NCBI GenBank assembly: GCA_002422545.1
Contig: DIWF01000027.1
Coordinates: 247,437 to 311,436 of the forward strand
DNA from: Firmicutes bacterium UBA6113
GTDB lineage: Bacteria > Bacillota > Clostridia > Tissierellales > Sedimentibacteraceae
Length of the DNA stretch: 64,000 nucleotides
Direction: 5' to 3'
The position numbers and the translations under genes are program-made. This document shows positions 51,050-59,030 of this stretch, piece after piece; positions within the stretch are counted from its first letter, which is position 1; every line of letters begins with the position of its first letter. The notes under the pieces are model-generated. The model saw only the letters and a list, made by a program, of their open reading frames with translations, did not search any database and was not told where the DNA came from.

Positions 51050-52477
51050 ATGAAAGAAACAACAGTAAGAAAACCCCATTTATGGGAAGCAATGCTATCT
51101 TTTGGATTCCTAATATTAGTAATGGCAATTGGTATTGCCAAATATGAAGCTAATCCACACATACCGATGCTTATCGGTACATTATTTGCAGTACTAATAG
51201 CTATGAAAATAGGATATAAGTGGAATGACATAGAAAAATCCATGTTTGACGGTATTTACCAGGCACTTCAGGCAGTAATCATACTGGCCATAATAGGTGT
51301 GCTCATCGGTGTTTGGTTGGTGTCAGGAGTTGTTCCAAGCATGATTTACTATGGACTGGCTATTTTAAAGCCAAGCATTTTCCTTGCTGCAACATTGATT
51401 ATCTGCTCAATCACTTCATTGGCAACAGGAACAAGCTGGGGAACAGCAGGTACAATCGGTATTGCTCTCATGGGTATTTCAAAGGGTTTGGGTATTCCTG
51501 CTCCTGTTGCAGCCGGCGCAATAATTTCCGGAGCATACTTCGGTGACAAGATGTCACCTTTGTCAGACACTACAAACCTTGCTCCTGCAGTTTCAGGTAC
51601 TGACGTATTTACTCACGTTAAAGCGATGCTTCCTACAACTTTGGTTGCATATTTAATAGCTTTCGTCGCTTTCCTGGTTATGGGATTTCAATATGCCAAC
51701 ACCGGTTCAGATGTAAGCGCAATTTTAGCAATAAGAGAAGGTCTTGCAGCAAACTTCAATGTTTCTCCGCTGCTTCTTTTACCTCCTTTGGCTGTAATCC
51801 TTGCCATGGCATTTAAAATGCCGGCTATACCCGGTATTACAATCGGTATATTAATAGGTGCAATAGAAGGTTTTATATTCCAGGGAGCTGATTTAGGAGC
51901 TCTGTTGTCTGCAGCTTATGACGGCTTCACATCAGAAACAGGAATAGCCGTAATAGATGAACTTCTTTCTGCTGGCGGACTGAGCAACATGATGTATTCT
52001 ATTTCTCTTACAATCATTGCAATGATGTTTGGCGGAGTAATGGAAAAAACTAAACAGCTGGAAGTTATAGTTAACACTATTTTAAAAGGCATAAAATCAA
52101 CAGGTGGCCTTATAGCAACTACTGTACTTACATGTATAGCATGCAATGCCACAATGCCTGAACAATATATTTCAGTAGTTCTTCCAGGAAGAATGTATCA
52201 CAGCGCTTACAAGGAAAGAGGACTTCATCCTAAACAACTTTCAAGCACATTGGAAGGTGCAGGTACAGTAACATCATCTCTTATTCCATGGAATACTTGC
52301 GGAGCCTTTCTGTATGGAGTTTTAGGTGTAACTGCATGGGAATACGGTAAATATGCCATATTCAACTACATGATGCCACTGGTTGTAGTAATATTCGGTT
52401 TCCTTAAATTATTCATCTACAAAATAGAAGATGATCCATCTACAATAATCGGCTCTGTAAACTCTGAACAGGAATAA
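51050..52477 (+). CDS. nhaC: NhaC family Na+/H+ antiporter
   Basis: A 475-aa membrane protein with about 11-12 helices of the NhaC family, which exchanges Na+ for H+ or, in some members, carries organic acids such as malate/lactate. Motifs: GTSWGTAGTIGIALMGI, GAYFGDKMSPLSDTTNLAPA and CNATMPEQYISVVLPGRMY. Ribosome site CGGAGGTTTAG. The sigma-54 promoter and the amino acid-type sensor upstream hint that its substrate may be an organic metabolite rather than Na+ alone (inference). Confidence 0.92.
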   Translation: MKETTVRKPHLWEAMLSFGFLILVMAIGIAKYEANPHIPMLIGTLFAVLIAMKIGYKWNDIEKSMFDGIYQALQAVIILAIIGVLIGVWLVSGVVPSMIYYGLAILKPSIFLAATLIICSITSLATGTSWGTAGTIGIALMGISKGLGIPAPVAAGAIISGAYFGDKMSPLSDTTNLAPAVSGTDVFTHVKAMLPTTLVAYLIAFVAFLVMGFQYANTGSDVSAILAIREGLAANFNVSPLLLLPPLAVILAMAFKMPAIPGITIGILIGAIEGFIFQGADLGALLSAAYDGFTSETGIAVIDELLSAGGLSNMMYSISLTIIAMMFGGVMEKTKQLEVIVNTILKGIKSTGGLIATTVLTCIACNATMPEQYISVVLPGRMYHSAYKERGLHPKQLSSTLEGAGTVTSSLIPWNTCGAFLYGVLGVTAWEYGKYAIFNYMMPLVVVIFGFLKLFIYKIEDDPSTIIGSVNSEQE

Positions 52478-52488
52478 AAATCAGTTTC

Positions 52489-52517
52489 TTTACAATAACA
52501 AATGAAAATGCTATAAT
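52489..52517 (+). promoter_or_regulatory. Sigma-A promoter of the E1-like gene
   Basis: TTTACA (52489-52494), 17 bp, TATAAT (52512-52517), TG just before. Transcription would begin near the hairpin at 52527. Confidence 0.65.
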
Positions 52518-52526
52518 TTTATATTA

Positions 52527-52554
52527 CAGGATACTACGGTATCCTGTTTGTTTT
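52527..52554 (+). terminator. Hairpin plus T-run between nhaC and the E1-like gene
   Basis: ACAGGATA (52527-52534), loop CTACGG, TATCCTGT (52541-52548), TTGTTTT. It can terminate nhaC, but it would also be the very 5' end of the next transcript. Confidence 0.7.
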
Positions 52555-52601
52555 ATACAAGGTTATGGGAAAATCTATGAAAAAGCTAACAGGAGAGTGA
52601 A

Positions 52602-53306
52602 ATGGGAGAAGCAAGGTATTCAAGGAACAAGGAACTCATAAGTGAAGATGATCAAAAAAAACTTACAGATTATACTGTTGCAGTTATAGGTCTCGGGGGT
52701 CTGGGAGGGCACATATCTGAGCAGCTTGCTCGTCTTGGAATAGGAACTTTAGTTTTAATTGATGCCGATAAAGTTGATGAAAGCAATTTGAACAGGCAGT
52801 TGTTTGCAACCGAAGAAAATATAGGGCAATTAAAAGCAGAAGCTGCAAAAAAAAGGCTTACAAAGGTGAATTCAAATGTAAATCTTAAATGTTATTCAGA
52901 GTATTTCGATGAATCCAATGCTAGTCAAATACTTTCCGGCGTTGATATTGTAGTAGATGCTGTTGATAATATAACAACCCGTTTTGTGCTGCAAAAAATC
53001 TGTAAAGATTTAAATCTTCCCATGGTTCACGGCTCCATAGGAGGATGGTACGGTCAGGTATGCTTCATTGCTCCCGGAGATGATACTCTTGATTTAATTT
53101 ATACTGATAAGCAGGGAGCAGGAGTAGAAAAAAAATTAGGCAACCCTTCATTTACACCGGCCATGATTGCTTCCGCAGAAGTTGCAGAAACAATTAAATA
53201 TCTTCTTGGTAAGGGTGAACTTTTAAGAAACAAGATGCTTTTTATAGATCTTTTGATGCATGATTATATGATAATTAAGTTTAATAAAGATAATCAGTCG
53301 ACATAA
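52602..53306 (+). CDS. HesA/MoeB/ThiF family E1-like adenylyltransferase
   Basis: A 234-aa E1-like protein. Nucleotide loop VIGLGGLGGHISEQLARLGI, then IDADKVDESNLNRQLFATEE with the catalytic Arg, and VDAVDNITTRFVLQ. MoeB-type CxxC zinc ligands are missing. Near the C-terminus GNPSFTPAMIASAEVAETIK is typical of HesA-like proteins. It would activate the C-terminus of a small ubiquitin-like sulfur carrier, but no such carrier gene is next to it. Ribosome site CAGGAGAG. Confidence 0.87.
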   Translation: MGEARYSRNKELISEDDQKKLTDYTVAVIGLGGLGGHISEQLARLGIGTLVLIDADKVDESNLNRQLFATEENIGQLKAEAAKKRLTKVNSNVNLKCYSEYFDESNASQILSGVDIVVDAVDNITTRFVLQKICKDLNLPMVHGSIGGWYGQVCFIAPGDDTLDLIYTDKQGAGVEKKLGNPSFTPAMIASAEVAETIKYLLGKGELLRNKMLFIDLLMHDYMIIKFNKDNQST

Positions 53307-53365
53307 ATTTTGATATGTTTCCCAAATAATCTTTTTCATAGAAAAATAAATTAATACACAACAGG

Positions 53366-53411
53366 AATAATATCACAAATTATAGGAAATAATGTAATTT
53401 GTGATATTATT
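53366..53411. terminator. 17-bp perfect hairpin before the activase operon
   Basis: Arms 53366-53382 and 53395-53411 are exact complements with a 12-nt loop, followed by TTATT. It probably terminates the E1-like gene; it ends only 16 bp before the next start codon, so it could also influence that leader. Confidence 0.7.
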
Positions 53412-53427
53412 TTATTGTGGAGGTATT

Positions 53428-54348
53428 ATGAAGGTTGGAATTCCAAAGGGATTGTTGTACTGCAAGTATAATGATTTCTTAACTGTGTTCTTCAGCGAGC
53501 TGGGTGCTGAAGTTGTAACATCAGAAGATACAAACAAAGAAATTTTGAATGAAGGTGTAAAATGCTGCATTGATGAGGCATGTCTACCTGTGAAGATATT
53601 TCACGGGCATGTTTCAAAGTTAAAAGAAAATTGTGATATTATTGTGCTTCCCAGGATTATGCAGCTTTACAAAAATGAATATATCTGTCCAAAATTCTGC
53701 GGGCTTCCTGAAATGGTTCTAAACAGCATTGACAACATGCCGCCGTCCATAACTGAGCCTATTTATGCTTTTTCAAAAAAAAGTCTTTACAATTGGGCCA
53801 AGACAGCAGGAAAAAGTATTACAACTAACAGCTTTGTAATTAAAAATGCATTTATAAAGGCATATGATAAGCATTTACAAAGTACAAGCGGTATAAAAGA
53901 TGAAGGTTATGATATAAATGTAGCGCTGGCAGGACACCCTTACAACATCTATGACAGCTATGTGAACATGAATCTTGTAAATAAACTAAACGATTTGGGG
54001 ATAGGCGTGGAAACAATGGAGTTTACCCAGTCCTTATCAATAGACCTTGAAATAGAGCAATTGTACAAGAAGCCTTTCTGGACATATTTAAAAGAAAATT
54101 ACGGCTTTGCTGCAAATGTGCTGAGAGAGAAAAAGGTTGAAGGTATCATTTATGTTTCATCATTCAACTGCGGGACCGATTCAGTTATAATCGAACTAAT
54201 AAAAAACATTTCAGGCAGCTTTCCGTTTTTGACGCTGAAGGTTGATGAGCATACAGGAGAGGCAGGACTAAACACAAGAATTGAAGCATTTGCCGACATG
54301 CTCGAAAGGAGGGTTCACAATGAAAGCAACATTTCCACACATGGGTAA
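53428..54348 (+). CDS. DUF2229 acyl-CoA dehydratase activase-related protein A
   Basis: A 306-aa protein beginning MKVGIPKGLLYCKYNDFL, the DUF2229 pattern found in CoA-substrate-specific enzyme activase-related proteins. Conserved cysteines: KCCIDEACLPVKIFHGH and ICPKFCGLPE, then FNCGTDSVI; possible Fe-S ligands. Ends with VDEHTGEAGLNTRIEAFADM, almost the same as the next gene. ATG 53428 follows GTGGAGG. It overlaps the next gene by 29 bp. Confidence 0.85.
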   Translation: MKVGIPKGLLYCKYNDFLTVFFSELGAEVVTSEDTNKEILNEGVKCCIDEACLPVKIFHGHVSKLKENCDIIVLPRIMQLYKNEYICPKFCGLPEMVLNSIDNMPPSITEPIYAFSKKSLYNWAKTAGKSITTNSFVIKNAFIKAYDKHLQSTSGIKDEGYDINVALAGHPYNIYDSYVNMNLVNKLNDLGIGVETMEFTQSLSIDLEIEQLYKKPFWTYLKENYGFAANVLREKKVEGIIYVSSFNCGTDSVIIELIKNISGSFPFLTLKVDEHTGEAGLNTRIEAFADMLERRVHNESNISTHG

Positions 54349-55417
54349 TGTGTACATAGGTGTCAAAGCTCTTTTCGACGGTCTTGGTATAGATTATGCT
54401 ATTCCTCCCAACAGCAACAAGGATGCTCTTGATATAGGATCTTTGTATTCTCCTGAAGAAATCTGCCTTCCATTCAAAATAATGATTGGAAACTACATTC
54501 AGGCTATTGAACAGGGAGCTGACACAGTGATACTTCCCGGGAGCTGCGGACCTTGCAGGTTTGGGGAGTATTGCGAGCTGCAGATGAATTTATTAAAAAG
54601 CCTTGGACACGACTTGAACTTTATTGTTCTTGATTTTCCAAGAGACATCGGCATTAAGGAACTGTACAGAAGGATAAGGTTGATTTCTTCAAACAGCAAC
54701 AAAAAAACTTATCAAAAGCTAAATGCACTTCTTAATGCTTTAAAAGCAACAGAATTAATTGATGAAATAGAAGGGCTTGCTCATATGTATGCAGGCTATG
54801 AAAGAAACAAGGGCGAATGCAAAGAATTGTTAAAACGCTGCAAGGAAGAAGCAATGAAATGTCAGAATCCTGCTGAAATGCTTAATCTGCTTAAAAAGTA
54901 CAAAGAAAAAATCGACCACTTGCCTGTTGACATAAACAAAAACCCATTAAGAATTGCAATAATCGGAGAAATTTACACGGTAATCGAACCATATTCAAAT
55001 TTTTTCATAGAAGATAAACTCATGGATTACGGAGTTTCCTCAAAAAGAGGGCTGACACCAAGCTGGTGGGTAAAAAACACTGTCTTGAGCCCCTTAAAAC
55101 TTAACTCAATAAACATAAGGAAAAATGCAAAAAAATATCTGTCTCTCGGTATAGGAGGCCATGCTGTTGAATGTGTAGGCGAAGCAGTTATGTCATCCTT
55201 GGAAGGTTTTGACGGAGCTATTCAGATTTTCCCCATGGGCTGCATGCCTGAAATTGTTTCTAAATCTATACTTCCAACAATTTCAAATGACATGAATTTT
55301 CCGATTATGTCCCTGGTTGTTGATGACATGACCGGAGAAGCAGGATACATAACTAGAATAGAAGCTTTTATTGATATGCTTGAAAGGAGGAGAGACAATG
55401 TATTATCTGGGTGTTGA
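54320..55417 (+). CDS. DUF2229/HgdB-like activase-related protein B
   Basis: A 365-aa protein with cysteine blocks EEICLPFKIMIGNYI, GSCGPCRFGEYCELQ and FPMGCMPEIVSK, a charged helical middle (about 110-200), and the C-terminal VDDMTGEAGYITRIEAFIDM shared with the preceding protein. Probably an Fe-S protein related to one module of the large fused activases. ATG 54320 follows AAAGGAGGG inside the previous gene. Catalytic role unproven. Confidence 0.83.
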   Translation: MKATFPHMGNVYIGVKALFDGLGIDYAIPPNSNKDALDIGSLYSPEEICLPFKIMIGNYIQAIEQGADTVILPGSCGPCRFGEYCELQMNLLKSLGHDLNFIVLDFPRDIGIKELYRRIRLISSNSNKKTYQKLNALLNALKATELIDEIEGLAHMYAGYERNKGECKELLKRCKEEAMKCQNPAEMLNLLKKYKEKIDHLPVDINKNPLRIAIIGEIYTVIEPYSNFFIEDKLMDYGVSSKRGLTPSWWVKNTVLSPLKLNSINIRKNAKKYLSLGIGGHAVECVGEAVMSSLEGFDGAIQIFPMGCMPEIVSKSILPTISNDMNFPIMSLVVDDMTGEAGYITRIEAFIDMLERRRDNVLSGC

Positions 55418-56375
55418 TGTGGGGTCTGTTAGCACTGACCTTGTGATGCTTGATGAAAATATGCAAGTCTTAGAAAAAATTTATCTGAGGACAAAGGGAA
55501 ACCCCATAAATGCTATACAGGAAGGTTTCAGAATATTAAAAAGCAAATATGAAAAACATGAAATAATAGGTGCAGGAACAACGGGAAGCGGAAGGATGAT
55601 TGCCTCTGCCATTATAGGAGCTGATACAGCTAAAAATGAAATAACCGCTCATGCCACTGCTGCCCTTGAAATAGACAATGATGTGAGAACAATTATTGAA
55701 ATTGGAGGGCAGGATTCCAAAATAATTCTTCTTAATGACGGAATTGTTTCGGATTTTGCCATGAATACGGTTTGTGCCGCAGGAACCGGATCATTTCTTG
55801 ACAGACAGGCTGAAAGGCTTGACATTCCCATTGAGGAATTTGGAAATTACGCACTTAAGGCTACATCTTCCGTTAGGATTGCAGGCAGATGTGCCGTATT
55901 TGCAGAATCGGACATGATTCACAAGCAGCAGCTTGGATATAATCAGGCAGAAATAATACGCGGCCTTTGTGACGCTTTGGTCAGAAATTATCTTAACAAC
56001 ATTGCAAAAGGAAAACAAATCAAATCAAAAATTTTATTCCAAGGTGGCGTAGCTGCAAACATCGGAATGAAAAAAGCTTTTGAAAACGCCCTTGGAACAG
56101 AAGTGATTGTTCCCGAACATTTCAACATGATGGGGGCTATAGGTGCTGCAATAATTGCCAAATCTGCCGTAAGCAAAAATGGATTCACAAATTTCAGGGG
56201 ATTTGATGTTGCAGATAGAGAAATTTTTTCAAGAAGCTTTGATTGTGAAGGTTGCTCAAACAAATGTGAGGTTGTAAAAATCTGTGAAGGAAATAAAATC
56301 ATAGGATATTTCGGCGACCGCTGCGGCAAGTGGGGAAGCAAGACATCTGAAGTTAAAATAGATTTGCTTGCATAA
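55398..56375 (+). CDS. BcrA/BadF-type ATPase, 2-hydroxyacyl-CoA dehydratase activase family
   Basis: A 325-aa ASKHA ATPase of the HgdC/BadF/BcrA family, which drives one electron into radical dehydratases by ATP hydrolysis. Motifs: LGVDVGSVSTDLVMLDE, GTTGSGRMIA, EIGGQDSKII, and the two cluster cysteines in NTVCAAGTGSFLDRQ and AGRCAVFAESD. A Cys-rich C-terminal extension (DCEGCSNKCEVVKICEG) goes beyond the minimal activase. No dehydratase subunits lie nearby. Start after AAAGGAGGAG. Confidence 0.92.
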   Translation: MYYLGVDVGSVSTDLVMLDENMQVLEKIYLRTKGNPINAIQEGFRILKSKYEKHEIIGAGTTGSGRMIASAIIGADTAKNEITAHATAALEIDNDVRTIIEIGGQDSKIILLNDGIVSDFAMNTVCAAGTGSFLDRQAERLDIPIEEFGNYALKATSSVRIAGRCAVFAESDMIHKQQLGYNQAEIIRGLCDALVRNYLNNIAKGKQIKSKILFQGGVAANIGMKKAFENALGTEVIVPEHFNMMGAIGAAIIAKSAVSKNGFTNFRGFDVADREIFSRSFDCEGCSNKCEVVKICEGNKIIGYFGDRCGKWGSKTSEVKIDLLA

Positions 56376-56384
56376 GGAGGAAAC

Positions 56385-57254
56385 ATGAAAGACAATGAAA
56401 TGTATACACCCGATGACATAAAGGGACAGACTCAGGCTCAGCCCGGCAGGGAAAGCCACATGGACCCAGAGCCAATATACGACGACACAAACATGAAAGG
56501 TTTTGGAAGGTTAAGAGGCAAATCAGCAATAATAACAGGAGGAGACAGTGGAATCGGAAGAGCTGTTGCCGTAGCTTTTGCCAAGGAAGGCTGCAATGTG
56601 TCCATAGTCTACAATATTGCAGATAACGATGCAAGACACACAAAGAACGCTGCTGAAGAATACGACAGTAATGTGCTCCTTATAAAAGGCAATTTAAAAG
56701 ACTCTTCATTTTGCAATGAAGTTGTTGAAAGAACTGTTAATCACTTCGGAGGACTTGATATATTAATAAACAACGCAGCCGAGCAGCATCCACAGGAAAA
56801 TCTTGAAGACATAACAGATGAACAGCTTGATGATACATTTAGAACAAATATCTTTTCCATGTTTTATATGACAAGATCTTCCCTCAAATACCTTAAGGAA
56901 GGAAGTTCCATAATAAACACAAGTTCTGTGACAGCTTACAAGGGAAATGCAAGTCTCATTGATTATTCATCCACAAAGGGTGCAGTAACATCTTTTACAA
57001 GAAGCCTTTCCGCAAATTTGGCAGGAAGAAAAATAAGGGTAAATCAGGTGGCTCCGGGACCAATCTGGACACCTCTTATTGTATCTACATTTGACAAAAC
57101 AAAAGTTGATTCCTTCGGAGCAGAAACTCCTCTTAAAAGGCCGGGGCAGCCTGTGGAGCTTGGGGAAGCATATGTGTTTCTTGCTTCTGACAGTGCATCA
57201 TACATTACCGGTCAGACAATCCACATAAACGGCGGCCACATAGTAAATGGATAA
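56385..57254 (+). CDS. SDR family oxidoreductase (general-stress type)
   Basis: A 289-aa short-chain dehydrogenase. A polar N-terminal arm (1-40, QAQPGRESHMDPEPIYDD) matches the YhdF/YdaD general-stress subgroup. Cofactor loop ITGGDSGIGRA, NNAAEQHP, catalytic Ser in INTSSVTA and YSSTKGA, GHIVNG end. Ribosome site AAGGAGGAAAC, 9 bp after the activase, so probably cotranscribed. Substrate unknown. Confidence 0.92.
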   Translation: MKDNEMYTPDDIKGQTQAQPGRESHMDPEPIYDDTNMKGFGRLRGKSAIITGGDSGIGRAVAVAFAKEGCNVSIVYNIADNDARHTKNAAEEYDSNVLLIKGNLKDSSFCNEVVERTVNHFGGLDILINNAAEQHPQENLEDITDEQLDDTFRTNIFSMFYMTRSSLKYLKEGSSIINTSSVTAYKGNASLIDYSSTKGAVTSFTRSLSANLAGRKIRVNQVAPGPIWTPLIVSTFDKTKVDSFGAETPLKRPGQPVELGEAYVFLASDSASYITGQTIHINGGHIVNG

Positions 57255-57287
57255 ATGAATTCATATAACGCTGAATTCAAAAAATAT

Positions 57288-57312
57288 AACCGGGTGCATA
57301 TCCGGTTTTTTT
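57288..57312 (+). terminator. Terminator after the SDR gene
   Basis: AACCGG and CCGGTT arms around GTGCATAT, followed by six T. Confidence 0.8.
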
Positions 57313-57328
57313 ATTGTGAAAAATCAAT

Positions 57329-57348
57329 AAAAAAAGCGGCATAGCCGC
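57329..57348 (-). terminator. Terminator of the C_GCAxxG_C_C gene
   Basis: GCGGC-ATA-GCCGC (57336-57348) with an A-run on its left, which is a T-run for the minus strand. Confidence 0.75.
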
Positions 57349-57350
57349 AA

Positions 57351-57839
57351 TTATTTAACTTGTATTTTTCCGTCCTTAATAAGTTCGTTAGCAACCCATC
57401 TTGCAACCTTGCCTGTTATTGTAAAACAATGCTGTTTTCTTTCAGGGCTTTTGAAATTGTCTCCCTGCCATTGTTTTGTAATAACTCTGCAGCAAGTTGA
57501 ATTGTATTCATCTTTTATGTAATCATGAAGATTCTTGGATATGTCAAACATTTTATCCTGCATTGGATCACCTTCAACTCGTCCATAAACAATGCCAAGA
57601 GCCATTTGTCCGCCTGATACAGCTCCACAAAGACATCCTGATTTTCCCATTCCTATTGGAAATCCGCTAGCAAGCTTAACAACATCAGCACCGTAAGGCA
57701 TGCCCAAAAGTTCGTTTATAGTTTGAAGCACTGCTTCACTGCAAAAATATGTTCCACTTTTAAACAAATTTTCAGCATCAATCTGAACTTTGTCAAGAAC
57801 TTCTTCTTTTGTAAAATCCATTGTATTAATTAAAGTCAT
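57351..57839 (-). CDS. C_GCAxxG_C_C family protein
   Basis: A 162-aa protein of the C_GCAxxG_C_C family, whose members are thought to be redox or metal proteins. The cysteine series is CSEAVLQ, GKSGCLCGAVSGGQMALG, STCCRVITKQW and KQHCFTITGKVA. Ribosome site GGAGGGTGAC right before ATG 57839. No transmembrane segment. Function unproven. Confidence 0.87.
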   Translation of the reverse strand: MTLINTMDFTKEEVLDKVQIDAENLFKSGTYFCSEAVLQTINELLGMPYGADVVKLASGFPIGMGKSGCLCGAVSGGQMALGIVYGRVEGDPMQDKMFDISKNLHDYIKDEYNSTCCRVITKQWQGDNFKSPERKQHCFTITGKVARWVANELIKDGKIQVK

Positions 57840-58003
57840 GTCACCCTCCGATTTAATAATCTACATAATTATAATTTGTACACATGAAAATTACCAATAA
57901 ATAAAATTCATGAGAAGAGGACTCACTATAATTTTAATTGATGATAACTTTTTAAGTCTGTATGCTATAATTAATTACTTTGAAATTTTACTTGGAGGTA
58001 ACA

Positions 58004-58933
58004 ATGAACGCAATATTAAAAAAATATCCTGTTCCGGCAACAGGACTTATTCTGGGCCTGGCTGCAGCAGGTAACCTGGTTCAATCATATAGCGAAATTT
58101 TAAGAATTATGTTTGGATTGATTTCTGCAGCTTTATTTATTTTAATGATTGTAAAAATAATCAAATTTCCAAAAGGAGTGAAGGAAGCCCTTGACAATCC
58201 TGTAGTAGCGAGTGTTTTTCCTACATTTACAATGGCAGCAATGCTTTTGTCAACTTACATAAAGACACTTGTTCCAACGATAGCATTTGCTATGTGGATT
58301 GCAGCAGTCATTTTACATGCAGTATTGATTGTGTTGTTTACAAAAAAATATGTTGTGAATTTTAAAATCAAGACGGTTTTCCCCTCATGGTTTATAGTGT
58401 ATGTGGGAATTGTGGTTTCAAGCGTAACAGCTCCTGCTTACAAAATGATATCTGTTGGTCAGGCAGCATTCTGGTTTGGCCTTGTTACATACCTTGTTCT
58501 CCTTCCGATAGTTTTATACAGAGTTTTTAAAATTAAAGAAATATCAGAACCCGCGAAACCTACCCTTGTAATATTTGCAGCTCCGGCGAGCCTTCTTTTG
58601 GCAGGGTACATAAATTCCTTTGAAACAAAGAACATGACAATGATAGTATTTTTGGCAGCATTGTCAATAATAATGTACATAGGAGTATTGGCGGTACTTT
58701 TTAATCTTCTTAAGCTTAAATTTTATCCAAGCTACTCAGCGTTTACATTTCCACTTGTTATAAGCGGAATATCAATGAAACTTACGAACGGATTTTTAAT
58801 AAAGATAAACCAGTCTGTTGAAATACTTAAATATATTGTTAAATTCCAGGAAGCAGCGGCAGTATTGATGGTAATTTACGTATTGTACAGATATATGAAA
58901 TTTTTATTTGAAACTGAACAGCAAAAAGCATAA
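58004..58933 (+). CDS. TDT family transporter (TehA/malic-acid-transport type)
   Basis: A 309-aa membrane protein with about ten helices. PVPATGLILGLAAAGNLVQS (residues 7-26), PVVASVFPTFTMAAMLLSTY and the later PSYSAFTFPLVISGISM fit the tellurite-resistance/dicarboxylate transporter (TDT) fold. ATG 58004 follows TTGGAGGTAAC. Substrate unknown; bacterial members include anion channels. Confidence 0.82.
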   Translation: MNAILKKYPVPATGLILGLAAAGNLVQSYSEILRIMFGLISAALFILMIVKIIKFPKGVKEALDNPVVASVFPTFTMAAMLLSTYIKTLVPTIAFAMWIAAVILHAVLIVLFTKKYVVNFKIKTVFPSWFIVYVGIVVSSVTAPAYKMISVGQAAFWFGLVTYLVLLPIVLYRVFKIKEISEPAKPTLVIFAAPASLLLAGYINSFETKNMTMIVFLAALSIIMYIGVLAVLFNLLKLKFYPSYSAFTFPLVISGISMKLTNGFLIKINQSVEILKYIVKFQEAAAVLMVIYVLYRYMKFLFETEQQKA

Positions 58934-58940
58934 TAGAGCC

Positions 58941-58970
58941 AATTAAAAATTAAGAGTTAAGAATTAATAA
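58941..58970. repeat. TTAATTC-type AT-rich intergenic repeat
   Basis: AATTAAAAATTAAGAGTTAA and the following GAATTAATAA. Its reverse complement shares 16 bases with the window start (1-25). Confidence 0.45.
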
Positions 58971-58973
58971 TTT

Positions 58974-59002
58974 TAAAAAAACCAGATTACTCTGGTTTTT
59001 TT
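58974..59002. terminator. Bidirectional terminator between TDT gene and prfC
   Basis: AAAAAACCAGA, loop TTAC, TCTGGTTTTTT; T-run on both exit sides, between convergent genes. Confidence 0.85.
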
Positions 59003-59030
59003 GTTTTATCCACTATATTATTTTATATTT

